From positions 1,736,001-1,800,000 of the forward strand of contig NZ_CP051514.1 of NCBI RefSeq assembly GCF_012689525.1: a stretch of 64,000 bases of DNA, given 5' to 3'. The position numbers and the translations under genes are program-made. Below, piece by piece: positions 35,402 through 45,070 of this stretch; positions within the stretch are counted from its first letter, which is position 1, and the number at the start of each line of letters is the position of its first letter. This DNA is from Paraburkholderia aromaticivorans (GTDB lineage Bacteria > Pseudomonadota > Gammaproteobacteria > Burkholderiales > Burkholderiaceae). The notes below the pieces were generated by a model. The model was given only the letters and a program-made list of their open reading frames with translations. It searched no databases and was not told where the DNA came from.

Positions 35402-35868
35402 TGGTCTTATGGAGAATCAGCAACTTTGCCGATCTGAAAGGAATTGGCGGCCTTCGCGCACCCGGGAGATGGCATTTTGCAGGGCAACCTGTGGTCTATC
35501 TGGCAGAGCACCCTGCTGGCGCCCTTCTGGAAACGCTCGTGCATCAGGAAATCAGCGGTACCGCGGATCTCCCCGATACCTATCAGCTGCTGAAGGTTGA
35601 GGTCGACGACGGCATTACGATCGCCGAAATGGAAGAGGGTGGTTTTCCGCCCGATTGGCGCGACGACCAGGCTTGGACCCAGGCCGCCGGGACGGAGTGG
35701 CTCGCGCATGCGACTTCTGCCCTTCTCAAGGTGCCCAGTGCCGTGATGCCTTTTGCCTTTAACTTCATTCTCAATCCCGCCCACCAAGATGCGTTACGCA
35801 TTGAAATCACCATGGCCATTGAGGTGCGCCAGGATCCGCGCATCCTCGGGCTTTTGACGCGGCCATAG
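35401..35868 (+). CDS. RES-domain NAD+-degrading toxin
   Basis: A 155-residue RES toxin. The family (named for conserved Arg, Glu and Ser) depletes NAD+ by phosphorolysis or hydrolysis in known members such as MbcT. Seen here: VLWRISNF at the start, GRWHFAGQPVVYLAEHPAGALLETLVH, and the late VPSAVMPFAFNFILNPAHQD. The start codon overlaps the antitoxin stop, so the two are coupled. The length is normal and no key motif is lost, so the module appears functional. Confidence 0.92.
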   Translation: MVLWRISNFADLKGIGGLRAPGRWHFAGQPVVYLAEHPAGALLETLVHQEISGTADLPDTYQLLKVEVDDGITIAEMEEGGFPPDWRDDQAWTQAAGTEWLAHATSALLKVPSAVMPFAFNFILNPAHQDALRIEITMAIEVRQDPRILGLLTRP

Positions 35869-35940
35869 CTGCGAATCTGCAAGGCGAATTTACCAGTTCG
35901 ATCGCTGAAACCTCTCATTCGAAATTCCACCGCGCCCTCC

Positions 35941-36504
35941 ATGACAGAACCGCGACTCATCGAAATCACGCCCGCCACGCATGGCGTCGACATCGACCTC
36001 GTCTATGCCACCGAGCGCAACCTGACCGGCAAGCCCATCTACAAGGAGGCCCACTGCCTGCTGCTCGAACCGGCCGAAGCCGGTTTGCGGAAGGCAGTGA
36101 CGATTGCCCGCGACGCCGGCCTGACGCTGCGGATTTTCGATGCCTACCGTCCGCCCCAGGCGCAGCAGGTGCTGTGGGATTTCCTGCCCGACCCCACCTA
36201 CGTCGCTGAGCTTGGCCGTGGTTCGAACCATAGCCGCGGCACGGCGATCGACCTGACGCTGCTCGATGCCGGCGGCAACGAACTCGACATGGGCACGGGC
36301 TTCGACGCCATGACGATCCAATCCGAGCACTTCCATCCGGGCCTACCCGAGCACGTGCAGCGCAACCGCCTGTTACTGTTCGGCATCATGCACGCCGCGG
36401 GCTTCGCGCACATCAAGAACGAATGGTGGCATTACGAGCTGCCACGCTCCCGTGCTCTGCCTCTGATCGATAACAGTGAAAGCGGTCCGTTACGTCTCAT
36501 GTAG
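35941..36504 (+). CDS. ddpX: D-alanyl-D-alanine dipeptidase
   Basis: A 187-residue zinc dipeptidase of the VanX/DdpX family that splits D-Ala-D-Ala. Zinc ligands His97 and Asp104 (SNHSRGTAIDLTL) and Glu161 and His164 (NEWWHYE) are in place, with Arg70 (DAYRPP) matching the transition-state Arg of VanX. It begins an operon with a peptide ABC transporter, the same partnership as E. coli ddpXABCDF. No vanA/vanH-like gene is present, so the role is nutrient use of D-Ala-D-Ala rather than vancomycin resistance. Confidence 0.94.
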   Translation: MTEPRLIEITPATHGVDIDLVYATERNLTGKPIYKEAHCLLLEPAEAGLRKAVTIARDAGLTLRIFDAYRPPQAQQVLWDFLPDPTYVAELGRGSNHSRGTAIDLTLLDAGGNELDMGTGFDAMTIQSEHFHPGLPEHVQRNRLLLFGIMHAAGFAHIKNEWWHYELPRSRALPLIDNSESGPLRLM

Positions 36505-36569
36505 TGGCTTTCGATTTTCCCATCCGTTGGTCCCTGACAGGCTCTACCCCATTCCCTCATGGAGCGAGT

Positions 36570-38177
36570 ATGAAACTGGTACTGCGCAATGCACTGGCGG
36601 CGGCAGCGCTCGCCTCCGCCTTGACTCTGTCGTTCACAGCGGCCAGCCCCGCTACGGCGGCGACGCCGAAAGACATGTTCGTCATGGCGACGTTCCTCGA
36701 CGAATTCACCACGCTCGATCCCGGCGAAGTCTACGAGTTGGTGCCAGAAGAATATGTGGCGAATACCTATGACCGGCTGGTGCGAGTCGATCTGAAAGAC
36801 CCGTCGAAGTTCAACGGCGATGTCGCGCAATCATGGACCGTCAGCCCCGACGGCCTGACCTTCACGTTCAAGATCCGTCCGGGTCTCAAGTTCCACTCGG
36901 GCAATCCGTTGACCGCCGACGACGTCGCCTGGTCGATCCAGCGCACGGTCCTGCTCGACAAAGGTGCGGCCGCCGTGCTGCAAGGCATCGGTCTGACCAG
37001 GGACAACGTGCTCAACAACGTGAAAAAGACTGACGACACAACTGTCAGTGTGACGACCGACCAGAAATACGCCCCGACGTTTGTCCTGAACGTGCTCGGC
37101 GCGTGGCCTGCATCGGTGGTGGACAAGCAGTTGCTGCTCACGCACCAGAAAGCGAATGACTTCGGCAACGACTGGCTGCGCACGAACGAGGCGGGCTCTG
37201 GCGCCTACAAGCTCGTCAAGTGGACGGCCAACGACAGCATCGTGCTGCAGCGCTTCGACGGCTATCGCTTACCGCTCGCGATGAAGCGCATTGTGTTGCG
37301 TCACGTGCCGGAAGCATCGAGCCAGCGCCTGCTGCTCGAGAACGGCGATGTCGATGTAGCGCGCAATCTGAGCCCGGACGATCTCGCCGCACTGACAAAG
37401 TCCGGCAAGGCGCATGTGACCGCCGTGCCGCAGGCGACGCTTCTGTACCTCGGGCTCAACGTCAAGAATCCGAACCTGGCAAAACCGGAAGTCCAGGAAG
37501 CGATGAAGTGGCTGATTGACTATAACGGCATCCAGAGCAATATCGCGAAGACCACCTACAAGGTACACGAAACGTTCCTCCCGGAAGGCTTTCTCGGCGT
37601 GCTGAACACGAATCCGTACCAGCAGAACGTCGCCAAGGCCAGGGCGCTGCTGGCAAAAGCCGGGCTTCCGAATGGCTTCTCCGTGACGATGGACGTGCGT
37701 AACGGCTACCCGTACAGCGAAATCGCCGAAGCCGTGCAGGCCAATCTCGCCCAGGGCGGCATCAAAGTTCAGATCATCCCGGGCGACAACAAGCAGACGC
37801 TTGCGAAGTACCGCTCGCGCTCGCACGACATCTATATCGGCGAATGGTCGGCGGACTATATCGACCCGCACAGCAATGCGCAGGGCTTCGCCTGGAGTCC
37901 GGACAACTCCGACAAGTCGGCCTACAAGATGCTCGCGTGGCGCAACTCGTGGGATATTCCTGATCTGACGAAGGAAACCAACGCGGCGCTCGCCGAATCG
38001 TCGACCGCCAGGCGCGCCGAGCTGTACCAGACGATGCAGAAGCAGATGCTTGCGAACTCACCCTTCGTGATCATGTTCCAACAGGTCTCGCAGGTAGCCG
38101 CGCGGCCGGGCGTGACGGGGCTCGAAGTGGGTCCGATCAACGACCTCGTGTCGTATCGTGACCTGAAGAAGCAGTAA
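36570..38177 (+). CDS. ddpA: Peptide ABC transporter substrate-binding protein (DdpA-like)
   Basis: A 535-residue periplasmic binding protein of the family 5 (DppA/OppA) group. The signal peptide ends around ASPATA (about residue 30). Core signatures include PSKFNGDVAQSWTVSPDGLTFTFKIRPGLKF and PLTADDVAWS. ATG 36570 is chosen because it gives a clean signal peptide and follows GGAGCG. It is expected to bind D-Ala-D-Ala or related dipeptides and deliver them to the two permeases that follow. Specificity is inferred from the operon. Confidence 0.92.
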   Translation: MKLVLRNALAAAALASALTLSFTAASPATAATPKDMFVMATFLDEFTTLDPGEVYELVPEEYVANTYDRLVRVDLKDPSKFNGDVAQSWTVSPDGLTFTFKIRPGLKFHSGNPLTADDVAWSIQRTVLLDKGAAAVLQGIGLTRDNVLNNVKKTDDTTVSVTTDQKYAPTFVLNVLGAWPASVVDKQLLLTHQKANDFGNDWLRTNEAGSGAYKLVKWTANDSIVLQRFDGYRLPLAMKRIVLRHVPEASSQRLLLENGDVDVARNLSPDDLAALTKSGKAHVTAVPQATLLYLGLNVKNPNLAKPEVQEAMKWLIDYNGIQSNIAKTTYKVHETFLPEGFLGVLNTNPYQQNVAKARALLAKAGLPNGFSVTMDVRNGYPYSEIAEAVQANLAQGGIKVQIIPGDNKQTLAKYRSRSHDIYIGEWSADYIDPHSNAQGFAWSPDNSDKSAYKMLAWRNSWDIPDLTKETNAALAESSTARRAELYQTMQKQMLANSPFVIMFQQVSQVAARPGVTGLEVGPINDLVSYRDLKKQ

Positions 38178-38232
38178 CGTATGCGGCGAAGGCGAAACTG
38201 TCCTGGCTTCGCCTTCGGCCGAGGAACCCATC

Positions 38233-39303
38233 ATGTCGACTCCCCTCACGACTCGCGAGCGCATGCGCGCGCTTTCGGCTGAAAGCGCCAGCGTGCGCTG
38301 GACCTTGCGCCTCGTGCGCTGGATCTTCACGCTCGTGATTACCTTCACCGGCTTGCTGGCCGTCACGTTCGTGATCGGCCGCAAGATACCAATCGACCCG
38401 GTGCTGGCGATTCTCGGCGATCGCGCCTCGGCGACGGCCTACGCGGCGGCACGCCTGCAGCTCGGGCTCGACAAGCCGCTCACCGTGCAGTTCCTGATCT
38501 ACGTGCGCGATGTGCTGCATGGCAACTTCGGCATGTCGCTGCTGACGGCACACCCTGTCATCGAAGACATCCAGCGCGTGTTCCCCGCGACGCTCGAACT
38601 CGCGACCCTATCGACGATCATCGGCGTGCTGGTAGGGGTGCCGCTGGGCGTGATCGCCGCCGTGCGCCACAACCGCTGGATCGATCATGTTGCACGCTTT
38701 GTCGGTCTCGTTGGCAGCTCGGTGCCGGTGTTCTGGCTTGGACTGATGGGACTGCTGTTGTTCTACGCGAAGCTGCACTGGGTAGCCGGCCCGGGGCGCG
38801 TCGATCCCGTATTCGACGGTATGGTCGATACGCATACGGGCAGCCTGCTGGTCGATTCACTCATCGCGGGCGAATGGGATGTGTTTTTCAATGCGTTCTC
38901 CCATATCGCGCTACCTGCGGCCATTCTCGGCTACTACTCGGTCGCTTATCTGAGCCGGATGACGCGTTCGTTCATGCTCGAGCAGCTGAACCAGGAGTAC
39001 ATCACCACGGCACGCGCAAAAGGCTTGCCCGAGCGCCGGGTGATCTGGCGTCACGCCTTCGGCAATATCGCCGTGCCGCTTCTGACCGTCATCGCACTCA
39101 CGTACAGCTATCTGCTCGAAGGCTCGGTGCTGACCGAAATCGTCTTCGCCTGGCCCGGTATCGGCTCGTATCTGACTGGCGCGCTGCTGAATGCCGATAT
39201 GAACGCCGTGCTTGGCAGCACGCTCGTGATCGGCGTCACGTTCATCGCGCTCAATCTGCTGACCGACGCGCTGTATCGCGTGTTCGATCCGCGCGCCCGC
39301 TGA
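38233..39303 (+). CDS. ddpB: Peptide ABC transporter permease (DdpB-like)
   Basis: A 356-residue inner-membrane permease of the DppB/OppB type, with about six helices. A first helix lies near residues 28-48 (WIFTLVITFTGLLAVTFVI), and the EAA-type coupling loop is ITTARAKGLPERRVIWRHAFG. An extra hydrophilic N-terminus of about 25 residues precedes the first helix. It lies 55 bp after the binding protein. Confidence 0.92.
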   Translation: MSTPLTTRERMRALSAESASVRWTLRLVRWIFTLVITFTGLLAVTFVIGRKIPIDPVLAILGDRASATAYAAARLQLGLDKPLTVQFLIYVRDVLHGNFGMSLLTAHPVIEDIQRVFPATLELATLSTIIGVLVGVPLGVIAAVRHNRWIDHVARFVGLVGSSVPVFWLGLMGLLLFYAKLHWVAGPGRVDPVFDGMVDTHTGSLLVDSLIAGEWDVFFNAFSHIALPAAILGYYSVAYLSRMTRSFMLEQLNQEYITTARAKGLPERRVIWRHAFGNIAVPLLTVIALTYSYLLEGSVLTEIVFAWPGIGSYLTGALLNADMNAVLGSTLVIGVTFIALNLLTDALYRVFDPRAR

Positions 39304-39367
39304 TGTTCCGCAGGTTTTTTTCGTGCTTCCCCCGTTCGATCAATCAACGCAAACGCAGGACTGGCCG

Positions 39368-40282
39368 ATGAATGCCGCGCCCCGACGATGGAAAGACTGG
39401 CTGCTGAGCGACACGCCCGCGTCACGCAAACAGGCCGCGCTCGGCCTTGCCTATCGGCGCTGGCGACGCTTTGCGAGAAATCCGCTGTCAGTGTTCGGCT
39501 TTGTGATTCTCGCCTTGCTGATCATCGTCGCGGCAATCGGACCGCTGATCGCGCCGCACGATCCCCTGCAGCAAGTCCTCTCCGACCGCCTTCTGCCGCC
39601 GGGTTCGCCATCGCACTGGTTCGGCACCGACCAGCTTGGCCGCGACATCCTCTCGCGGCTGATCTACGGCTCGCGGCTCACGCTTTCGATTGCGATTCTC
39701 GTCGTGGTGATCGTGGTTCCAGTCGGCCTCCTGATCGGCACCACCTCCGGCTTTTTTGGCGGCTGGGTCGATAACGCGCTGATGCGGATCACCGACGTGG
39801 CCCTCGCGTTTCCGAAGATCGTGCTGGCGCTCGCGTTCGCGGCCGCGCTGGGACCGGGTGTCATCAACGCGGTGATCGCGATTTCGATTACGGCGTGGCC
39901 GTCGTATGCACGCCTCGCGCGGGCGGAGACCTTGCGGCTCGTGCAAGCCGATTTCATTCACGTCGCGCGGTTGCAGGGTGCGTCGCAGATACGCATCCTC
40001 TTGCGCTATATCGTGCCGCTGTGCTCGTCGTCGGTGATCGTGCGTGCGACGCTCGATATGGCTGGCATCATTCTCACCGTCGCGGGTCTTGGGTTCCTCG
40101 GCCTCGGCGCGCAACCGCCGAGCCCCGAATGGGGTTACATGGTCGCGTCGGGCCGGAACGTGCTGCTCGATTCGTGGTGGGTGGCCACCATTCCGGGCTT
40201 TGCCATTCTGTTGGTGAGTCTTGCCTTCAACCTGCTCGGCGACGGTCTGCGAGACGTCTTCGATCCGCACCATGGAGGCTGA
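39368..40282 (+). CDS. ddpC: Peptide ABC transporter permease (DdpC-like)
   Basis: A 304-residue DppC/OppC-type permease. It shows the N-terminal helix near 45-65, the HDPLQQVLSDRLLPPGSPSHW and GTDQLGRDILSRL stretch typical of this subunit, and the EAA-like loop DFIHVARLQGASQIRILLRYI. ATG 39368 is preferred over the in-frame start at 39323 because family members begin close to it. It pairs with the DdpB-like subunit. Confidence 0.92.
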   Translation: MNAAPRRWKDWLLSDTPASRKQAALGLAYRRWRRFARNPLSVFGFVILALLIIVAAIGPLIAPHDPLQQVLSDRLLPPGSPSHWFGTDQLGRDILSRLIYGSRLTLSIAILVVVIVVPVGLLIGTTSGFFGGWVDNALMRITDVALAFPKIVLALAFAAALGPGVINAVIAISITAWPSYARLARAETLRLVQADFIHVARLQGASQIRILLRYIVPLCSSSVIVRATLDMAGIILTVAGLGFLGLGAQPPSPEWGYMVASGRNVLLDSWWVATIPGFAILLVSLAFNLLGDGLRDVFDPHHGG

Positions 40283-40283
40283 C

Positions 40284-41162
40284 ATGCCAGCCGATATGAC
40301 ACAACCCCTGTGTGAAATCGACGACCTGCGAGTCGGCTTTCGCGATCACGACGGCAAATTGACGGAAGCCGTACGCGGCCTGTCGCTGACGCTCCATCGC
40401 GGCGAGCGGCTTGGCATCGTCGGCGAATCCGGTTCGGGCAAATCGCTGTCCGGGCGCGCGCTGCTCGGCCTGCTGCCGCCTGCCGCGCAATGCCATGCGA
40501 AGGCGATGAAGTTCGATGGTCAGGATCTGCTGGCGATGTCGGCACGCAAGCGCCGGCAACTGTGCGGCCAGCAGATGGGCATGATCCTGCAGGATCCAAA
40601 GTACTCACTGAACCCGGTGATGACCGTCGCGCAGCAGATGCGCGAAGCGTTCGAACTGCACGGCCCGAAGCTCGGCCGCCGCGAGATGCGCGAGAAGATC
40701 ATCGCGGCGCTGGCAGCGGTGCACATCCGCAATCCGGAGCGTGTCGCCGATGCCTACCCGCACGAGTTGTCGGGCGGCATGGGACAACGCGTGATGATCG
40801 CCATGATGGTGTCGTCCGGCCCGCGACTCCTCGTCGCCGACGAGCCGACCAGCGCGCTCGACGTGCTCGTCTCGATGCAGGTGCTCGGGATTCTCGACGA
40901 AATGATCGAAAAGCACGGCACGGGCCTCATTTTCATCAGCCATGACCTGCCGCTCGTGATGTCGTTCTGCGACCGAGTCGTTGTGATGTACGCGGGTCGC
41001 GTTGTGGAAACCTGCGCGGCACGCGATCTCGTTCACGCCCAGCATCCCTACACGCGCGGCCTGCTCGCGGCGAATCCACCGCTCATCAATCCGCCCGATG
41101 AACTGCCCGTGCTGAAGCGGGACGCAGCGTGGCTCACGCAATCGGCAGGAGCGTCAGCATGA
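40284..41162 (+). CDS. ddpD: Peptide ABC transporter ATPase (DdpD-like)
   Basis: A 292-residue ATPase with Walker A GESGSGKS, signature LSGGMGQRVMIAM, and Walker B LLVADEPTSALD. Residues after about 250 form the short dipeptide-type C-terminal region (HPYTRGLLAANPPLINPPDELP). GGAGG lies seven bases before ATG 40284. It overlaps the next ATPase gene by four bases (ATGA). It energises uptake together with the DdpF-like partner. Confidence 0.92.
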   Translation: MPADMTQPLCEIDDLRVGFRDHDGKLTEAVRGLSLTLHRGERLGIVGESGSGKSLSGRALLGLLPPAAQCHAKAMKFDGQDLLAMSARKRRQLCGQQMGMILQDPKYSLNPVMTVAQQMREAFELHGPKLGRREMREKIIAALAAVHIRNPERVADAYPHELSGGMGQRVMIAMMVSSGPRLLVADEPTSALDVLVSMQVLGILDEMIEKHGTGLIFISHDLPLVMSFCDRVVVMYAGRVVETCAARDLVHAQHPYTRGLLAANPPLINPPDELPVLKRDAAWLTQSAGASA

Positions 41163-41941
41163 TCGACGTCAACGCCCTGACGGTCCGCTTCAGGACCAAG
41201 ACCGGTTACTTCGACGCTGTACGCGAGGCGAGCTTTCATGTCGACGCAGGAGAAGTGTTCGGGCTGGTCGGCGAATCGGGTTCCGGCAAGTCGACGATCC
41301 TGCGCGCGTTGACCGGACTTGCGCCCATCGCCGGCGGCCATATGAAGATCGGCTCGCATGTGCCTGGAAAGAAGATCAACCGCTCCTTTCGACGCGACGT
41401 GCAGATGGTCTTTCAGGATCCGTACGGCTCACTGCATCCGCGCTTCACGGTCGATCAGACCTTGCGCGAGCCGCTGACCATCAACGGCATCGACCGGCAG
41501 GACGAACGCATCGTGGATGCGCTGCGCGAAGTCGGCCTGGGTCCGGCGTATCGCTTCCGCTATCCGCATCAGTTATCGGGAGGCCAGCGGCAGCGCGTCG
41601 CGATCGCACGGGCACTGATTGTCGAACCGCGCGTGCTGCTGCTCGATGAGCCGACGTCCGCGCTCGATGTGTCCGTGCAGGCCGAGATTCTCAACCTGCT
41701 GCGACGGCTTCATCGCGAACGCAATCTGACGATGATCCTCGTGAGCCACAACCTGGCGGTGGTCGGCTTTCTCTGCTCGCGCGTCGCGGTCATGCGCAAT
41801 GGCGAAATCGTCGAGCAGCGCGATATCGCGTCCATTCGCGCGCAACAGGTTGAGCACGAGTATACGCGCAGCCTGCTGCTCGCGACCACGGGCTATCAGC
41901 GCAAGCCGGTTCAGACAATTGGAGCCGACGCGGCGTTATAA
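41159..41941 (+). CDS. ddpF: Peptide ABC transporter ATPase (DdpF-like)
   Basis: A 260-residue ATPase with Walker A GESGSGKST, signature LSGGQRQRVAIARA and Walker B LLLDEPTSALD, ending with the oligopeptide-type tail HEYTRSLLLATTGYQ. The start overlaps the previous stop (ATGA), so the two ATPases are made in step. It is the last gene of the ddpX operon; no terminator is obvious downstream. Confidence 0.92.
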   Translation: MIDVNALTVRFRTKTGYFDAVREASFHVDAGEVFGLVGESGSGKSTILRALTGLAPIAGGHMKIGSHVPGKKINRSFRRDVQMVFQDPYGSLHPRFTVDQTLREPLTINGIDRQDERIVDALREVGLGPAYRFRYPHQLSGGQRQRVAIARALIVEPRVLLLDEPTSALDVSVQAEILNLLRRLHRERNLTMILVSHNLAVVGFLCSRVAVMRNGEIVEQRDIASIRAQQVEHEYTRSLLLATTGYQRKPVQTIGADAAL

Positions 41942-42487
41942 ACGCTCACGCAGCGGCGAGGAGTTGTCACCGAACCTGTCCGTCGTCTTGCATTGTGGAC
42001 GGTTCAAGACAGGAGCTTCCGGTATTTCCACCCGTCTGATCCCGACTTTAGTGGTGAGGTCGAGCCAGTTTTCTGACCAGGATCACTTCTGTCCCGGTCG
42101 ATACGGCGAGCTCGTACACGTTGCAGGAGTTTGCCGTCGGTATCGTCTCGCCATGATCAGTCGTTTTAACACGACGAGTTGTGACGCACAGGATATTCTG
42201 GACCGCTCCTTCTCAAACGGAACTTGACACCTTGGTAACACAGTCGCTGGCGATTGGGTGCAGGTAGAAAAGACCACATTCTCCGTCTGTTCCGGCAGAC
42301 ATGAGAGCGAGCAGGAACTCTAGGCGCTTACCCGGTTCTCGTGGCAGAGCGGCAAGGTACGGATGTCGTTTATACACTGTCGCTCCAGCATACCCTGCAG
42401 GTCGATATAATCTGAGCACTGATCCCTACCGAACGGACGCGCCGCGTGTACGATATCACCGGTCAGCCATGAATTTCAGGAGGCGGT
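41942..42487. other. Intergenic, no gene recognised
   Basis: About 545 bp after the ddp operon. Short frames only. Confidence 0.4.
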
Positions 42488-42682
42488 GTGAACGCGAACG
42501 CGGTGTGCCCGCTGCACGGACCAACGACGATAATCCGCACGAATTCATACGGGTTTCCGGTCTATGCTTGCTGCTGCGACGACGTGACCTCTGTGACGCC
42601 CCCGGATGCGTGCACGCGGGCGCCAACGCAACGTGGACGTGACCCGCAGCAGCCAGAACAACCGAGGCCGAGGAAGGAATGA
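42488..42682 (+). CDS. Possible small Cys-rich protein, 64 aa
   Basis: A GTG-start frame with AGGAGG at 42478-42483. It has a Cys-rich first half (VCPLHGP, YACCCDD) that could bind metal, and a Pro/Arg/Gln-rich second half. No family is recognised. The good ribosome site is the main support. Confidence 0.35.
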   Translation: MNANAVCPLHGPTTIIRTNSYGFPVYACCCDDVTSVTPPDACTRAPTQRGRDPQQPEQPRPRKE

Positions 42683-43335
42683 CACTGACGAGCGCGCCTG
42701 CTGCCTGTGGTGACCGGCAGTCCGCAGTATGTGGACCGGCTGCGACTCGAGGTCGGGCAGGTTCTTCAGCTTTCCGTGGCCTCGCCCCGCCTGCGTGAGC
42801 CGCTTCATCGCGTCGATTCGTTCAGTACCGCGCGATCCTCCACGAGGATACCAAGACCGGTGTCGACCCGCATCTGCCCTGCGGACCGGGGTCGCCACTT
42901 GGCATGCATGCGCCTGTCGCTTGCCTCAGTCAAACCCGCCATTTTCCGATTTTCCTTGTTTTCAGAAACGGTGAGCGGTGGACTTCGCGTCGTCGAAAGT
43001 ATTGTGTCGATTAATTCGTTTTTTATATAAAAGCTCTGCTGAAACAGCAATAAAAAGTAGTCCTTCTCCATTCCCTGGCCGCCTCGGCATCGGCAGTGCC
43101 TCGCGCTCAAAGCAGCGCAGCGCGGCGCATCAAGGTTAAACTGATAGGTCGTTAGCCTGCACATATAGTTATTAGACGATTTGCACATACCTGTCCCGAC
43201 ACAGCAAATAAACAACACTCCGTAACAAATACCTGTGCCTCAATGAAATGACAGGCTACGCTCCCGTTCACGGTCTTATTGTTCGAGCCTGGGAAGAATT
43301 TTCCCAGTCAGATCACTTATTACTGTGGATTACTA
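42683..43335. other. Intergenic with porin promoter region
   Basis: About 650 bp, lower in GC from about 42940 to 43330 than its surroundings. It presumably holds the promoter of the porin. Reverse-strand frames are unconvincing. Confidence 0.4.
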
Positions 43336-44511
43336 ATGAAAAAAATCCTCATTTCCAACGCCACTGGCGCACTTTTCGCTGTTGCGGTGTCGTCGGCATT
43401 CGCACAAAGCTCGGTCACGCTGTACGGCATCGTCGATGAAGCCATCCGGTATCAGACGAATGCTGGCCCGGGTGGCAACGATCAGGTCGCCATGACGTCC
43501 GGCCCGGAAACCCACAGCCGCTGGGGCTTGAGGGGCAGTGAGGATCTGGGGGACGGCTGGTCCGCAATCTTCCGCCTCGAAAACGGCTTCGAAGCCTTCA
43601 ATGGGCAACTACACGTCCCCGGCACACTGTTCAGTCGACAAGCTTTCGTGGGTCTGTCGAACAAAACGTGGGGCTCGCTGACTTTCGGTAGGCAATACGC
43701 GCCGGCCTACGACACCCTGGGCGATATCTTCGACCCGCTGACCGTTGGCAACTATTGGCAAAACAGCTGGATGTATAACGGCATCGGCCCTTACCTCGAA
43801 GTCAACAACTCGGTCAAGTACAAGGGCAGCTTCGATGGCTTGGATGTCAATGCCCTTTACGGCTTTGGCAACCAGCCGGGCGCGGTCGGTCTCGGCGCCA
43901 CCTATGCCGTGGAACTGACGTACACGTACGGCCCTGCCATGCTCAACGCAGGCTTCCAGCAGGTCTCCGTTCCGACATCTGCGACTGGCTCTTCGGTTGG
44001 CACCAGTGTCGGCAGCTTAGTCAATGGCGCCAAGACCAACTTCCTGCACATCAGCGGCGCGTTTCAGGTCACCCACGACATCCGCCTCCTGGCCGGCTGG
44101 CTGCGGGGGCAGGACCAGACTGGTTTGACTGACAGCTACATGCAGCAATCTGGCGCGCCGACACTGAAGGGTGGCAGCCCCAACCGTATCGACGACACCT
44201 ATTACGTCGGTGCGAACTGGCACGCCATGCCTGCGCTGCTGTTCACGTTCGCCTACTACTACGGGCAGACGCGCAATGCTGAACTGCTCGACGGCACGCT
44301 CGGCAGGGGGGTGAACCAATCGGCTACTGTTCTCGCCGAATACTCGTTCACGAAGCGCACGGAAGTCTACGGGATCACGGACTTCGCGCGCGGCACCGGC
44401 GCCTTCTCCGCCGACTACCCGGGCGGGGTCAACGGCGAGGGCGTTCCGACCAACACCATTGGCCGGACCAATCAGGTAGGCGTGGCAATCGGACTTCGCA
44501 CGATGTTCTAA
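43336..44511 (+). CDS. Outer-membrane porin
   Basis: A 391-residue porin with a signal peptide ending SSAFA, then QSSVTLYGIVDEAIRYQ. RWGLRGSEDLGDGWSAIFRLENGFE and the C-terminal GVAIGLRTMF with terminal Phe are typical. ATG 43336 is the start; the longer frame would hide the signal. It stands alone between intergenic stretches. Confidence 0.93.
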   Translation: MKKILISNATGALFAVAVSSAFAQSSVTLYGIVDEAIRYQTNAGPGGNDQVAMTSGPETHSRWGLRGSEDLGDGWSAIFRLENGFEAFNGQLHVPGTLFSRQAFVGLSNKTWGSLTFGRQYAPAYDTLGDIFDPLTVGNYWQNSWMYNGIGPYLEVNNSVKYKGSFDGLDVNALYGFGNQPGAVGLGATYAVELTYTYGPAMLNAGFQQVSVPTSATGSSVGTSVGSLVNGAKTNFLHISGAFQVTHDIRLLAGWLRGQDQTGLTDSYMQQSGAPTLKGGSPNRIDDTYYVGANWHAMPALLFTFAYYYGQTRNAELLDGTLGRGVNQSATVLAEYSFTKRTEVYGITDFARGTGAFSADYPGGVNGEGVPTNTIGRTNQVGVAIGLRTMF

Positions 44512-45070
44512 AGACCCGTTCATACTTTTCGCCGCGGCCCCGCGTCGGGTGCACGGGCCAGCGCAACAGCGTCGGCCCGCGCGCCCTTTCTCGATGAGGC
44601 GAGTTTCCCGCGTCGTGGCTTCCAGTGGTTATCTCTTGCGAACCTGGCTAGCCGGCGATGCCACTGGCGCGACGGCCGGTACGCTAGAGTGTTTGTCCAC
44701 TCCGTTCGTCTTATACGAGCCGTGTGGCGCTCCGACGGTCCGTTGTCGAGCGCGTAGTTGACGCTCGACCGTCCATGCGCAAGCCACGGTGAGCGGCTCT
44801 AGATGGCCGAACTCTAACGATGTCACCTGCCGCTCAGGTACCGGAGCTATGCGTCGATGGGAAGATCGCAGTCGGCCCTCAACGGACCGTGAGCCAGATG
44901 CGATCAGATCGGCATTTTCAAGGGTCGCGTCTGCCGCAGCTTCGAGCGGGCGAGCGCGCCGCTGCGCCAGCGAAAGCCGGGCGCCGGGCGGCCTGCGCAC
45001 CAAAGCGGCAAGCGTCGACGTACCGATGTCGCTGCCGCTTTTCCCCTGAAGCCGTGTCCCGTCCGTCCGC
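44512..45070. other. Intergenic, no gene recognised
   Basis: About 560 bp. A long reverse-strand frame (44629-45192) overlaps the secreted protein gene and looks like translated intergenic repeat, so it is not called. Confidence 0.45.

Noticed and set aside
35941..41941. Vancomycin resistance interpretation of the VanX-like gene
   Set aside because: No vanH or vanA-type ligase is present, and the gene is linked to a peptide ABC transporter, which fits dipeptide use.
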